From NCBI RefSeq assembly GCF_004962245.1, contig NZ_SUHQ01000037.1:1-64000 (forward strand): 64,000 nucleotides of DNA, read 5' to 3'. Below the pieces are notes generated by a model. It was not told the DNA's origin. It saw nothing but the letters and a program-made list of their open reading frames with translations, and did no database searches. The position numbers were made by a program, and so were the translations under genes. Positions 25,300-34,123 of this stretch are shown here, one piece after another. The stretch's first letter is position 1. The number at the start of each line of letters is the position of its first letter. Source of the stretch: Mesorhizobium sp. Its GTDB lineage: Bacteria; Pseudomonadota; Alphaproteobacteria; Rhizobiales; Rhizobiaceae.

Positions 25300-26211
25300 A
25301 TGGCATCATTTGGATTGAAGGTCATCCGGGGCGTGTTTGCTGCTGCCGAACATGTGGCTCCCCGCCTTACCGGGCGCGCGGCGTTCGAACTGTTCTGCCG
25401 CACGCCGAACGCCAAGATTCTCAGCGAGGGCGAGCGACGCGCCGTCGATCGCGCCGCCGGCTTCATGGCCCAGGCCCGCCATCATCGGCTGAAGACCAAA
25501 AACGGCTGCGTCATGGTGCATGAATTCAGGCCGGAGCCGGGCAGGGTGGCCGCCGGCACGGTGCTCGTCATCCATGGCTGGCGTTCGCGCACCGAATATA
25601 TGCGCACGCTGATCGAAGGCTATCGTGACGCCGGCTACAAGGTGGTTTCGCTCGACCTGCCGGGCCACGGCCAATCGCAGGGCCGCCGGCTCACGCTGGT
25701 CAGCGCAGTCGAAGCCGCATGGCTCGCCGGCGAATGGTTCGGCCCGTTCGTGGCGATCGTCGGCCATTCCTTCGGCGGTGCTGTCGCCGCCAATGCCGTC
25801 GTCGGTTCGGTCAAGAATATCCCGCCGCTGGCGGCCGAGCGGCTGGTGCTGATCGCGGCGCCGAGTTCCCTGCCGGCGATCTTCAATGATTTCAGCCGCA
25901 TGCTCAGTGTCGGCCCGCGCTCGCAGGCCGCCATGGCCGACCGGGTCGAACGCATCGCCGGCCGGCCGCTTCGCGAATTCGTCGGCGACCGCCAGCTTGC
26001 GCGCACGCCGGTGCCGACGCTGGTCATCCATGCGCCGGACGACCGCGAAGTGTCCGCCGACCATGCAAGGCTCTATGCCGGCGCCGGCGACCATGTGCGG
26101 CTTTACTGGGCCGACGGGCTCGGCCATCGCCGCATTCTCGCCGACAAGGGCGTGGTCGAGCGTGCGGTCGGCTTCGTTGCCGAACACCGGGAACCGTCGC
26201 TGCTGCATTGA
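25300..26211 (+). CDS. Alpha/beta-hydrolase
   Basis: A 303-residue alpha/beta-hydrolase with all parts of the catalytic set: oxyanion region VLVIHGWRSRTEYMRTLIEG, nucleophile elbow VAIVGHSFGGAVAANA, acid in LVIHAPDDREVSADHA and His in WADGLGHRRILAD. The 68-residue N-terminal stretch before the hydrolase core includes MASFGLKVIRGVFAAAEHVA, an amphipathic start. Substrate unknown; serine esterase or lipase activity is likely. It is controlled by the divergent MarR regulator through the tandem operators at 25247-25280. Confidence 0.9.
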   Translation: MASFGLKVIRGVFAAAEHVAPRLTGRAAFELFCRTPNAKILSEGERRAVDRAAGFMAQARHHRLKTKNGCVMVHEFRPEPGRVAAGTVLVIHGWRSRTEYMRTLIEGYRDAGYKVVSLDLPGHGQSQGRRLTLVSAVEAAWLAGEWFGPFVAIVGHSFGGAVAANAVVGSVKNIPPLAAERLVLIAAPSSLPAIFNDFSRMLSVGPRSQAAMADRVERIAGRPLREFVGDRQLARTPVPTLVIHAPDDREVSADHARLYAGAGDHVRLYWADGLGHRRILADKGVVERAVGFVAEHREPSLLH

Positions 26212-26281
26212 CCTGAAACAGCTTGCTTCTTTCCTGCCCGGACCCGATCGGGAGTCCGGCCGCCTTCAGGTCGGCGTTTTG

Positions 26282-26896
26282 TCATGCCGCGGCCACGTCG
26301 GCCATCTCGTTCCACGCCGCCATCGCCCCGGCCACCGTCGCCAGAAGCGCCGCGCGCGATGCACCGTCGCGCGCCTGGATCGACATGCCATGCTGCACGG
26401 TCGCGTAGAAGGTCGCAGCCGTGCTGCTATCGAAACCTTGCGGCAGTTCGCCTTCCGCCACGCCACGTTCAAGCCGTCTAAGCAGGGCCGCGCGGCTCTC
26501 GGCGCGGCGGCGGCGCAGGTCATCGCAGATGGGGCCGCGGCTTGAGTCCTGGTGCAGTGCGCCGAGCGCGATCAGGCAACCTTGCGGACGATCGGTCTGC
26601 GAATAGGCCTTGGCCGTCTGACGCAAGAAACACTCGATCGCCTGGCGCGCGGTCGGCGCCTTCTCCAGCGCCGACCAGATATCGGTGCCCTCGACCTGCG
26701 TGTAGAACTCGGTCGCCTCGAGGAAGAGTGCCTGCTTGCTGCCGAAGGCGGCATAGAGGCTGGGCGAGTTGATGCCCATCGCCGCCGTCAGGTCGTTCAT
26801 CGATGCGCCCTCGTAGCCCTTGGTCCAAAACACCTCCATGGCGCGCCGCAAGGCGGCGGTTCGATCGAAGGTGCGGGGGCGTCCTCGTTCCGGCAT
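26282..26896 (-). CDS. TetR-family transcriptional regulator
   Basis: A 204-residue TetR protein: helix-turn-helix GYEGASMNDLTAAMGINSPS followed by LYAAFGSKQALFLEA at residues about 30-65, and a ligand domain with ECFLRQTAKAYSQTDRPQGC and HQDSSRGPICDDLRRRR. It resembles the group that controls an adjacent short-chain dehydrogenase. It diverges from the SDR at 26996, and a large inverted repeat between the two start codons is the likely operator. Confidence 0.9.
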   Translation of the reverse strand: MPERGRPRTFDRTAALRRAMEVFWTKGYEGASMNDLTAAMGINSPSLYAAFGSKQALFLEATEFYTQVEGTDIWSALEKAPTARQAIECFLRQTAKAYSQTDRPQGCLIALGALHQDSSRGPICDDLRRRRAESRAALLRRLERGVAEGELPQGFDSSTAATFYATVQHGMSIQARDGASRAALLATVAGAMAAWNEMADVAAA

Positions 26897-26913
26897 GGCA
26901 TCCTTTTCTGTGT

Positions 26914-26976
26914 TGATTGATACATAAATCGGTTGACGTGCCCGGGCAAGGCTGACAGATATTTATGTATCGATCA
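26914..26976. promoter_or_regulatory. Inverted-repeat operator between tetR and SDR genes
   Basis: The left arm TGATTGATACATAAAT (26914-26929) and right arm ATTTATGTATCGATCA (26961-26976) are inverted copies with one mismatch in 16; the inner 11 bases (GATACATAAAT / ATTTATGTATC) match fully. The 31-base spacer is roughly three helical turns. Placed between two divergent promoters, this fits two TetR-dimer sites controlling both genes, or one site per gene. Confidence 0.7.
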
Positions 26977-26995
26977 TTACAAAATGGAGAGCCAA

Positions 26996-27742
26996 ATGTC
27001 ATCCAAAGGCTTGAACGGCAAGGTCGCACTTGTCACCGGCGGCAGCCGTGGCATCGGCGCGGCGATTGCGCGAAGGCTCGCGGCCGACGGCGCCCGTGTC
27101 GCGCTCACCTACGTGAACGGCGAGGAGCAGGCCCGCGCTGTCGTCGGGCAAATCGAGGCAGCCGGCGGTCATGCCATTGCCATCAAGGCTGACAATCGCG
27201 ACGCCGCCGCAATCCAGGAGGCGGTCAGCGGGGTGGTGAGGGCTTTCGGGCGGCTCGACATCCTCGTCAACAGCGCCGGCATCTGGCGCGCCGCGCCGAT
27301 CGATGTAATGCCGCTCGCCGACTTCGATGAGACCATGGAGGTCAATGTCAGAGCCCCGTTCGTGGCCTCGAAGGCGGCAGCCGTGCATATGCGCGAGGGC
27401 GGCAGGATCATCTCGATCGGCAGCAATCTGGCGGAGCGTGTCACCGACACCAGCCTCAGCGCCTATTCGGCCAGCAAAGCGGCATTGGTCGGCTTGACCA
27501 AGGCATTGGCGCGCGACCTCGGTTCTCGCGGCATCACCGCCAACGTCGTTCATCCCGGGTCGACCGACACCGACATGAACCCGGCAGGCGGTCCGCACGC
27601 CGAGCATCAGCGTCAGAAGATGGCGACGCCTCGCTTCGGCAAGGCTGAAGAGATTGCCGGCATGGTCGCCTGGCTGGCAGGTCCCGAAGGGCGCTTTGTA
27701 ACAGGCGCTGCACTGACCATCGACGGCGGCGCCAACGCCTGA
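26996..27742 (+). CDS. Short-chain dehydrogenase (3-oxoacyl-ACP reductase-like)
   Basis: A 248-residue classical SDR: VALVTGGSRGIGAAIARRL, NSAGIWR, catalytic Ser in SIGSNLAERV and YSASKAALVGLTKALARDL, C-terminal GAALTIDGGANA. It resembles the FabG-like SDRs usually found under TetR control. ATG 26996 has GGAG 10 bases upstream; the in-frame extension upstream covers the operator and is not used. Substrate unknown. Confidence 0.88.
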   Translation: MSSKGLNGKVALVTGGSRGIGAAIARRLAADGARVALTYVNGEEQARAVVGQIEAAGGHAIAIKADNRDAAAIQEAVSGVVRAFGRLDILVNSAGIWRAAPIDVMPLADFDETMEVNVRAPFVASKAAAVHMREGGRIISIGSNLAERVTDTSLSAYSASKAALVGLTKALARDLGSRGITANVVHPGSTDTDMNPAGGPHAEHQRQKMATPRFGKAEEIAGMVAWLAGPEGRFVTGAALTIDGGANA

Positions 27743-27761
27743 CCCGTGCACTGTTGCCCGG

Positions 27762-27790
27762 AACCGGAGCGAAGCCAATTCGCTCCGGTT
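27762..27790 (+). terminator. Hairpin after the SDR gene
   Basis: Stem AACCGGAGCGAA paired with TTCGCTCCGGTT (12 bp) around a 5-base loop, 20 bases after the SDR stop. A poor T-tract follows (ATCACTGTGTTGTG), so it may be a weak terminator or an mRNA 3' end stabiliser. Confidence 0.5.
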
Positions 27791-27952
27791 ATCACTGTGT
27801 TGTGAAACTGTTCTGCAACAGACCATCCGAAATTTATGGAAGCTTAACGAAATCAGTATGAATCGGTGTAGTCGCGTCTTACACCGTCATGCGGTGGCGA
27901 GACCGTCAAGCGATGCGCAACGGGAACCGGTTGCAGCCGGAGCGGGTGATCC

Positions 27953-29875
27953 ATGAAATTCCTCGGAAACAAAGCAACCGTGATGCCGCTTGCGGTGGTC
28001 ACGGCAATGCTGGCTTTCGGCGTGCCGCAGGCGGACGCGCAAGGGCTTTTCGAGAGGCTTTTCGGCGGCGGCATCAGGCACGCACCGCGAGGCGATTTCC
28101 CCCCGCCGCCATCAAGGCAGCAGCCGAGATACAAGCCAAATGCAGACGCGCCGGCCGTTTCTCGCAGCGGCGGTGGTGGCGCCCAAATCAGCAGCCCGTC
28201 CTATTACACCTACAAGAGCGACCCGCTCGTGCGTGTCGACTTCTCGGCGCTGGCGTCAACGTCGGAGTCGTCGGAGTCGGCGATGCCACAGGATGCCGCC
28301 TTCCAGCCATCTTCCGCCACCGACGCTGCCTTCCGCGAAGCGATCGCTGGACTCGGTGACTACGAGCTCTACGCCGAAAAAGACATTGCCAAGGCGCTCA
28401 TTGACTATTACTCGGCCAATCCGAATTTCATCTGGGTAACGGAAACCAGTGCCAACAGCCGCGCGCAGGATGCGGTGCGGGTACTTGGCGAGGCGGCGAG
28501 CTATGGCCTCACACCTGGCGATTACACGCTAGAAGTGCCCGCCGCCGGCGCATCGACGAGCGACACCGATGCGCGGCTGAAGGAGCTCGTCCGCTTCGAG
28601 ATGGCACTGTCGGCGCGCGTCCTGCGCTACGTTCATGACGCGCAAAGCGGCCGCGTCGATCCCAATCGCATCACTGGCTATTATGATTTCCCGGCCAAGC
28701 CGCTCGACATGGAAGGCGTGCTGAAAACGCTGACACGCACCCAGCAAGCGCGCACCTATCTCGAATCACGGCATCCGCAGAACGTGGAGTATCAGGCGCT
28801 GCGCGTCGAACTGGAATCGCTTCAGGCCAGCGCCGAAGACGAGATCGTCATCGACCCCAAGCTGTTGCTGAAACCGGGCGAGATCAGCCCCGAACTGCCG
28901 AAGCTTCTGACCAAGATCGCGCGCAATCTCGATGACGAGATGGGCGGCACATATGGCGAGATTCTGGCCAGGCTCGCCACCAGCGAGGTCTATGATCCGG
29001 AGCTGGTGCCGGTCATTAAGGCAGTGCAGAAGAAGGCAGGCATGAAGGGCGACGGCGTCATCGGGCCGCGCACTGTCGCGGCGCTGGTCGGGACGTCCAA
29101 GGTCGACAAAATCCAGAAAGTAAAGGTCGCGCTGGAAGAGTTGCGCTGGCTGCCATCCGATCTCGGCAGTCCGCGTGTCTTCATCAACCAGCCGGCGTTC
29201 ACGGCGAGCTACATCGAAAATGGCGAGGAGAAGCTGAAGACGCGCGCCGTCATCGGCAAAACCACGAACCAGACTTCCTTCTTCTACGATCAGGTCGAGC
29301 AGGTCGACTTTCATCCCTATTGGGGCGTGCCGCAGTCGATCCTCGTCAATGAGATGCTGCCCCGGCTGCGCAGGGATCCCGGCTATCTCGACCGCGCCGG
29401 CTACGAAGTGGTCAACGCGCGCGGCAAGCGCATTCCCTCTTCCTCGGTCAACTGGGGCGCCTATGGCGCGAAGATACCTTATGGCGTGCGCCAGCTGCCG
29501 AGCGAGGCCAATGCGCTGGGCGAACTGAAGATCCTGTTCCCCAACAAGCACGCAATCTACATGCACGACACGCCGCAGAAGTCGTTTTTCCAGCGTGACA
29601 TGCGGGCGCTCAGCCACGGCTGCGTTCGCCTGCAGGATCCACGCGGCATGGCGGCCGCCGTGCTCGGCACCTCGGTCGACTACATCGCGGAGAAGCTGAA
29701 GCACGGACATTCGACCGAAAAGGTCGCGCGCACGATCCCGGTCTATGTCGCCTATTTCACTGCCTGGCCGGACATGTCCGGCAAGGTCGAATACTTTCAT
29801 GACGTCTACGACCGCGATACGCGCCTGCAGCAGGCGCTGGACAGCACGGAAGCGGTGCGCTCGCCGGCAAGCTGA
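27953..29875 (+). CDS. L,D-transpeptidase, YcbB/LdtD type
   Basis: A 640-residue exported protein that forms 3-3 peptidoglycan cross-links. It has a signal peptide (LAVVTAMLAFGVPQADAQ), a low-complexity Pro/Ser-rich stretch at residues about 40-120, the scaffold and peptidoglycan-binding-like region (VIKAVQKKAGMKGDGVIGPR, TVAALVGTS), and the YkuD catalytic domain with IYMHDTPQK and ALSHGCVRLQDPRGMA containing the catalytic Cys. Length and order match the large YcbB family. In Rhizobiales peptidoglycan is rich in 3-3 links and polar growth depends on such enzymes. It is alone on its strand and has its own 200-base upstream region. Confidence 0.93.
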   Translation: MKFLGNKATVMPLAVVTAMLAFGVPQADAQGLFERLFGGGIRHAPRGDFPPPPSRQQPRYKPNADAPAVSRSGGGGAQISSPSYYTYKSDPLVRVDFSALASTSESSESAMPQDAAFQPSSATDAAFREAIAGLGDYELYAEKDIAKALIDYYSANPNFIWVTETSANSRAQDAVRVLGEAASYGLTPGDYTLEVPAAGASTSDTDARLKELVRFEMALSARVLRYVHDAQSGRVDPNRITGYYDFPAKPLDMEGVLKTLTRTQQARTYLESRHPQNVEYQALRVELESLQASAEDEIVIDPKLLLKPGEISPELPKLLTKIARNLDDEMGGTYGEILARLATSEVYDPELVPVIKAVQKKAGMKGDGVIGPRTVAALVGTSKVDKIQKVKVALEELRWLPSDLGSPRVFINQPAFTASYIENGEEKLKTRAVIGKTTNQTSFFYDQVEQVDFHPYWGVPQSILVNEMLPRLRRDPGYLDRAGYEVVNARGKRIPSSSVNWGAYGAKIPYGVRQLPSEANALGELKILFPNKHAIYMHDTPQKSFFQRDMRALSHGCVRLQDPRGMAAAVLGTSVDYIAEKLKHGHSTEKVARTIPVYVAYFTAWPDMSGKVEYFHDVYDRDTRLQQALDSTEAVRSPAS

Positions 29876-29887
29876 GAACGATCGGTC

Positions 29888-30364
29888 CTAACGCTGGGAG
29901 AGCGGGCGGCGGAAACCGGCTTCACGTCCGGCGATCAGCCAGTAGACCAGACCGGCGACAAGGCCAGCGGCAGCGATGATGCCGATATCGGCCCAGCGCT
30001 CGGGGCTCAGGTCCTCCGGCGCGCTGGGCCAGATCAGGGCGAAGCCGGAAGCGGCGGCCGCGGCGCCGAAGACCATGTGCAGCCAGAAACTGCAAAGCGA
30101 AAAGAATTCGGCGATCAGCGCGAAGATCAGCGTCTGCAGGCCGGTCAGCACGATCGTCAGGAAATAGACGAACATGCCGAGCGGCGGCACGACCAGCGCC
30201 GCGATGGGGGTGACCCCCATGAAATCGAAATACTCCGGTGCATTAGGCAGCGAACTTAATGCACCATAGATCGTAGCCATGGCGATCAGCCCGACCAGCA
30301 CCGCAACGAAATAGCCGGCGAGCATCATCAAAACGCGTTTCGCCACATGCTTTACCGTCGCCAT
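29888..30364 (-). CDS. Hypothetical four-helix membrane protein
   Basis: A 158-residue protein with four hydrophobic helices: RVLMMLAGYFVAVLVGLIAM, ALVVPPLGMFVYFLTIVL, FWLHMVFGAAAAASGFALIW and IGIIAAAGLVAGLVYWLIAG, ending with a basic tail. I do not recognise a named family. ATG 30364 was chosen because the preceding 15 codons are not membrane-like. Its stop converges with the L,D-transpeptidase stop (12 bases apart). Similar uncharacterised membrane proteins occur in other Rhizobiales, but this is only an impression. Confidence 0.65.
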   Translation of the reverse strand: MATVKHVAKRVLMMLAGYFVAVLVGLIAMATIYGALSSLPNAPEYFDFMGVTPIAALVVPPLGMFVYFLTIVLTGLQTLIFALIAEFFSLCSFWLHMVFGAAAAASGFALIWPSAPEDLSPERWADIGIIAAAGLVAGLVYWLIAGREAGFRRPLSQR

Positions 30365-30542
30365 GCCCACTCCGTGCGGCGTAATGACAGCGGCGCAGTC
30401 AGCCATCAAAGATGCATTGGCGCAAGAGGATACGAAAGCGTGCAGAAATGACCGCGCCGCCCTGGTGAAGCTACGGCGCTGCCAGTTTCCGAGGGATCGT
30501 CGCCAAGCTGGGCGCGTATTGCCTGGAGGAAAGTGGAGCGAG

Positions 30543-30797
30543 CTATTTCGGCTCGGCTGTTACCGGGTCATAGGTGATCTCAACTTTCGCCTTGTCGGTC
30601 GTGTAATAGGTGACGGTGTAGGCGCCGCTGTCCCAATCGACCTCGTCGATGTAACGAAAGTCACTACGCTGCTCGACCTTGGCGATGATTTCAGACAGTT
30701 TCTTGGCATTCTGGGGTGGCAGCGGTCTGTCATCTGCGGCAGATGCCGGTCCGAAAAGAAGAACTACGACAGCTGTCGCCAAAACAAGTCTGGACAT
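30543..30797 (-). CDS. Small exported PepSY-like protein
   Basis: An 84-residue protein with signal peptide (LVLATAVVVLLFGPASAA) followed by about 60 residues with KLSEIIAKVEQRSDFRYIDE and YTVTYYTTDKAKVEITYDP, the two-strand pattern of the PepSY/COG5591 fold: a helix with a xxxQR tail, then the 'W..G.Y.V' hairpin. Such small periplasmic proteins may act as protease inhibitors or sensor-domain partners. No partner gene is next to it. Confidence 0.7.
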   Translation of the reverse strand: MSRLVLATAVVVLLFGPASAADDRPLPPQNAKKLSEIIAKVEQRSDFRYIDEVDWDSGAYTVTYYTTDKAKVEITYDPVTAEPK

Positions 30798-30892
30798 GGC
30801 TTTCCCTCACACTTCGACAAGTAGAAACTCGCGGCCCTGCAGGTTTGTTCCGGGTTCTGGAATGCGCCCGCTACGGCGCAGCCATCTGCAGC

Positions 30893-31963
30893 TCACCCGT
30901 CCTCGGGGAAGAGATGGGCCAAGGCCGTGTCGAACATGAGTTCCAGAGCGTCATCCGGTTCAAAGATCTTGTCCTCATCGAAGGCCGCAATGAGCTCGCG
31001 ACCGTCGCGAAGCGTCAGGTCCACGACCGTTTCGCTGCCCAGCCGCTCGGCAAGTGCTACAGTGCCGTGCAGCATGCCTTTTCCAGACGGCGCCTCCCGC
31101 AGGTACTGCGGACGAATACCCAGGATGGCCTTGCCGCCTTTCCGGAACGGGCGCCTTTTGGTCGCCACCCTGATCGGCTCCAGGGATTGGTTGCCAATCG
31201 TCGCCGCTTCGCCATCAAGGTCGAGGACGTCGACGTTCAGGAAATTCATCGACGGCGCTCCTAGAAAGCCGGCTACGAACCTGTTGGCCGGCTCGTGATA
31301 GAGCTCCATCGGTGCGCCGATCTGCATGACTTCACCGTCCTTCAGGACCACGATCCTGTCAGCCAGCGTCATCGCCTCGACCTGGTCGTGGGTGACATAG
31401 ATCATTGTTGTGCCCAGTTGCCTGCGCAGCCGGCCGATTTCCATACGCATGTCCATGCGCAGCGCTGCGTCGAGATTGGAGAGCGGCTCGTCGAACAGGA
31501 ATACGGCCGGTTTGCGCGTGATTGCGCGCCCGATGGCGACTCGCTGGCGCTGGCCGCCGGAAAGCTGGCTTGGGCGGCGGTCGAGCAAATGCTCCATTTG
31601 CAGGATGCGCGCGGCCTCGGCGACCTTCTGCTCCTTTGCCTGCTTGGAAGCGCCTGCAATCGTAAGACCGAACGCCATATTCTCGCGTACGGTCATGTGC
31701 GGAAAAATGGCATAGCTCTGGAACACCATCGCCACACCACGTTCCTTGGGTTGGAGCTCGTTGACCACCCGGCCTCCGATCTTGAGGATGCCTTCGGTTA
31801 TGTCCTCGAGACCGGCGATCATGCGCAGCAAGGTGGACTTCCCGCAGCCTGACGGTCCGATAAAGACGACGAACTCGCCATCGTTGATGTGGATGTCGAC
31901 TCCTTTGATGACGTCGACGCGACCATAGGATTTCTTGACGCCCTTGAACGAGACCTCAGCCAT
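30893..31963 (-). CDS. Carbohydrate ABC transporter ATP-binding protein (MalK/UgpC-like)
   Basis: A 356-residue ATPase of the CUT1 class: Walker A FIGPSGCGKSTLLRMIAGL, Q-loop MVFQSYAIFPHMTVRENMAF, signature LSGGQRQRVAIGRAI, Walker B VFLFDEPLSNLDAALR, switch His in YVTHDQVEAM, and a C-terminal TOBE regulatory domain (GIRPQYLREA). With the two permeases (32110, 32987) and the binding protein (34124) it completes an importer for a sugar or sugar-like compound. Its ATG overlaps the stop region of the small frame at 31956 (a glycoside-hydrolase remnant). Confidence 0.93.
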   Translation of the reverse strand: MAEVSFKGVKKSYGRVDVIKGVDIHINDGEFVVFIGPSGCGKSTLLRMIAGLEDITEGILKIGGRVVNELQPKERGVAMVFQSYAIFPHMTVRENMAFGLTIAGASKQAKEQKVAEAARILQMEHLLDRRPSQLSGGQRQRVAIGRAITRKPAVFLFDEPLSNLDAALRMDMRMEIGRLRRQLGTTMIYVTHDQVEAMTLADRIVVLKDGEVMQIGAPMELYHEPANRFVAGFLGAPSMNFLNVDVLDLDGEAATIGNQSLEPIRVATKRRPFRKGGKAILGIRPQYLREAPSGKGMLHGTVALAERLGSETVVDLTLRDGRELIAAFDEDKIFEPDDALELMFDTALAHLFPEDG

Positions 31964-32105
31964 AAGCGATGGCTCCCGTTTCGTGGTTCATGTGCCGCAA
32001 TTCGGGATCGCCGATTGATTTACCAGCCTTGAGGAAATGCCGGCGCTTGCCGTCATGAACATACCAGCTGTCCCGGATCCACTGGTCTTTGAGCGCGAGA
32101 ACCAT
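31956..32105 (-). pseudogene. Glycoside-hydrolase N-terminal remnant
   Basis: A 49-codon frame between the second permease and the ATPase gene. Its protein, starting MVLALKDQWIRDSWYVHDGK and containing FLKAGKSIGDPELRHMNHET, matches the N-terminal pattern of GH68/GH32-like (levanase/beta-fructosidase-type) enzymes: 'L-D-W-DFW-DG-H-F-LKA-SLGDPE-RH-N'. These enzymes run to several hundred residues; here a stop comes after GAIAYG, and the rest is deleted. The remnant starts 5 bases after the MalG-like stop and ends inside the ATPase start, so it was an operon member. This points to a fructan- or sucrose-type substrate for the importer. It could be a coincidental short frame, but motif agreement is good. 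Confidence 0.55.
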
Positions 32106-32109
32106 GTAT

Positions 32110-32985
32110 TCAGCCCTTCACGCCGGTCGAGGCGATCGATGCGATGAAGGCGCGCTGCAGGAAGAGATAGAAGATCAGCACCGGGACGGTGATAAGGGTG
32201 AGATAAGCCATGACCTCGCCCCAGGCGACGTTGAGTTGAAAGAAATAGCCGAGGCCGACCATGACCGGGCGGTAGTTTTCCTGTTGCACCACGATGAGAG
32301 GCCAGAGATATTGGTTGTACATGACGAGGAACTTCAGGATGGCGGCGGTCGCCAGAACCGGTCCTGAGAGCGGCATGACGACGCGATAGTAAACCTGCCA
32401 CCAGCTCGCGCCCTCCACCCGGCTCGCCTCGATCAGCTCGCCCGGCAGCCCTTTGAAATACTGCACGAACAGGAAGATCGTCAGCCCGTCGGCGATCCAG
32501 GGGATGATCTGCACCCGGTAGGTGTTGAGCCAGCCCCATTCCAGCCCCTCGAGCCCGATCCAGGGCAGTTTCGAGACCAGGAGCAGCAGCGGGATAGCGA
32601 TGGTCTCGAAAGGGATGATCAGCGTGGCGATGACGATCGAGAGCATCACATCGCGCCCCTTCCACTGCAGGAAAGTGAAGGAGAACGCGGCCAGCGAACA
32701 GATCAGCAGCGAGAGAAGGACGGTCACCCCGGTGACCAGAACCGAGTTGAAGACGAACAGGCCGACCGGCGCCCGCTGGAACGCCCCGAAATAGTTGTTG
32801 AGGCTGATATCCCCCACGGGCAGGAAGGCACGCAGGCTGGAGGTGTCCGCGAGGAGCTGACTGTCGGGCTTGAAGCTCGAGTTGATCATGAACACGAGCG
32901 GAAAGATGAAGATCAGCGCGATCAGGGACAGCACCAGATAGCGGACGAAAAGCCTCAGGCCGTAATTGTCGGGATTAATGACCAT
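32110..32985 (-). CDS. Carbohydrate ABC transporter permease (MalG-like)
   Basis: A 291-residue CUT1 permease with six helices: YLVLSLIALIFIFPLVFMIN at the N-terminus, FVFNSVLVTGVTVLLSLLIC, and the EAA loop GLPGELIEASRVEGASWWQV followed by YYRVVMPLSGPVLATAAILK. It is the MalG-type partner of the permease at 32987, whose stop lies 1 base from its start. The glycoside-hydrolase remnant follows 5 bases downstream. Confidence 0.92.
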   Translation of the reverse strand: MVINPDNYGLRLFVRYLVLSLIALIFIFPLVFMINSSFKPDSQLLADTSSLRAFLPVGDISLNNYFGAFQRAPVGLFVFNSVLVTGVTVLLSLLICSLAAFSFTFLQWKGRDVMLSIVIATLIIPFETIAIPLLLLVSKLPWIGLEGLEWGWLNTYRVQIIPWIADGLTIFLFVQYFKGLPGELIEASRVEGASWWQVYYRVVMPLSGPVLATAAILKFLVMYNQYLWPLIVVQQENYRPVMVGLGYFFQLNVAWGEVMAYLTLITVPVLIFYLFLQRAFIASIASTGVKG

Positions 32986-32986
32986 C

Positions 32987-34054
32987 TTAACGCTCCCGCG
33001 TCAGCCAGCGCTGGATGAGTGAGATCGTCAGCACGATCGCGAACAGGATGACCGAGATGGTCGAACCGCCCGAGATGTCCTGCTTGCCGTAGCCGCGCTC
33101 GACGGCCTGGAAGACGAGGGTCTGGGTGCTGTCGCGCGGACCGCCATTGGTCATCACGTCGATCTGGGCGAAGAGCGCGAAGCCCTGCATGGTGATCACG
33201 ATAAGGACAAGCACGGCGGTGTTGCGCAGGCCCGGCCAGGTGACATAGCGGAAGGTCTGCCATTTTGAAGCCCCTTCGATCGCGGCGGCCTCGTAGAGCG
33301 TGGGACTGATCGTCTGCAATCCGGCCAGCCAGATGACCATGTGGAAGCCGACGGCCTGCCAGATCGACATGGCCATGATCGCGGGCAGCGCCGTCGAGGG
33401 GCTGCCCAGCCAGTCGACGGGATGGAAGAGGCCGAAGGAGAGGCCCTGGAGGATGCTGTTCAACAACCCGTTCTGGCCGTCATAGATGAACCGCCAGAGG
33501 AGCGAGACCACGACGATGGAGACCACCACCGGCATGAAGTAGATGGTCCGGAATACGTTGATGCCCCTGAGCTTCTGGTTGATGAGCAAAGCGAGCACCA
33601 GCGCGAGGCCGGCCTGCACCGGCGCCACGACCAGGACGAACAGGAAGGTGTTCACCAGCGCCTTCATGAACACAACGTCGCTGGCGATGACGACCATGAC
33701 GTTCTCGCCGAACTGCCAGCGGAACCACTCGCGCATGCCGCGATACTGGGGATAGTCGTCGCTGCGGGTGATCTTACGCAGGCGCGGATACTGGATTTCG
33801 CCGGCCTCGTTTCGAACCAATTCGCCAGCATCGTCGCGCTCTGGCTCGAGGGTCACCACCGCAAGGCCCAGGAGCTGCCGGTAGTTCTCCAACCCGACGA
33901 ACTGAGTGGGATTCGGCGACAGCAGCCGCTGATTTGTCAAAGAGAGACCGATCGCGAAGAAAAACGGCAGGATGACGAATATCACGATGAGCGCGAAGCC
34001 TGGCAGGGCGAATGTCCAGCCCGTCCGGTTCGACAGGGTTAGTTTCGACGCCAT
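32987..34054 (-). CDS. Carbohydrate ABC transporter permease (MalF-like)
   Basis: A 355-residue CUT1 permease. The N-terminal helix FALPGFALIVIFVILPFFFA is followed by a periplasmic insertion of about 80 residues (after LLGLAVVTLEPE), then membrane helices including LVVAPVQAGLALVLALLINQ, and the EAA loop ISPTLYEAAAIEGASKWQTF followed by RYVTWPGLRNTAVLVLIVI. Pairs with the MalG-like subunit. It lies 69 bases after the binding-protein stop on the same strand; the four genes form one operon. Confidence 0.92.
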   Translation of the reverse strand: MASKLTLSNRTGWTFALPGFALIVIFVILPFFFAIGLSLTNQRLLSPNPTQFVGLENYRQLLGLAVVTLEPERDDAGELVRNEAGEIQYPRLRKITRSDDYPQYRGMREWFRWQFGENVMVVIASDVVFMKALVNTFLFVLVVAPVQAGLALVLALLINQKLRGINVFRTIYFMPVVVSIVVVSLLWRFIYDGQNGLLNSILQGLSFGLFHPVDWLGSPSTALPAIMAMSIWQAVGFHMVIWLAGLQTISPTLYEAAAIEGASKWQTFRYVTWPGLRNTAVLVLIVITMQGFALFAQIDVMTNGGPRDSTQTLVFQAVERGYGKQDISGGSTISVILFAIVLTISLIQRWLTRER

Positions 34055-34123
34055 TTGCGATATCCGCCCAGGAAGCCAGAAAGCGTGGAGTCCGCGGTTG
34101 GCGCGTACCCCAGTGCGATAGAA

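Noticed and set aside
28766..29800. 344-codon minus-strand frame opposite the L,D-transpeptidase
   Set aside because: Antisense of the catalytic domain; no domain or start signal of its own.
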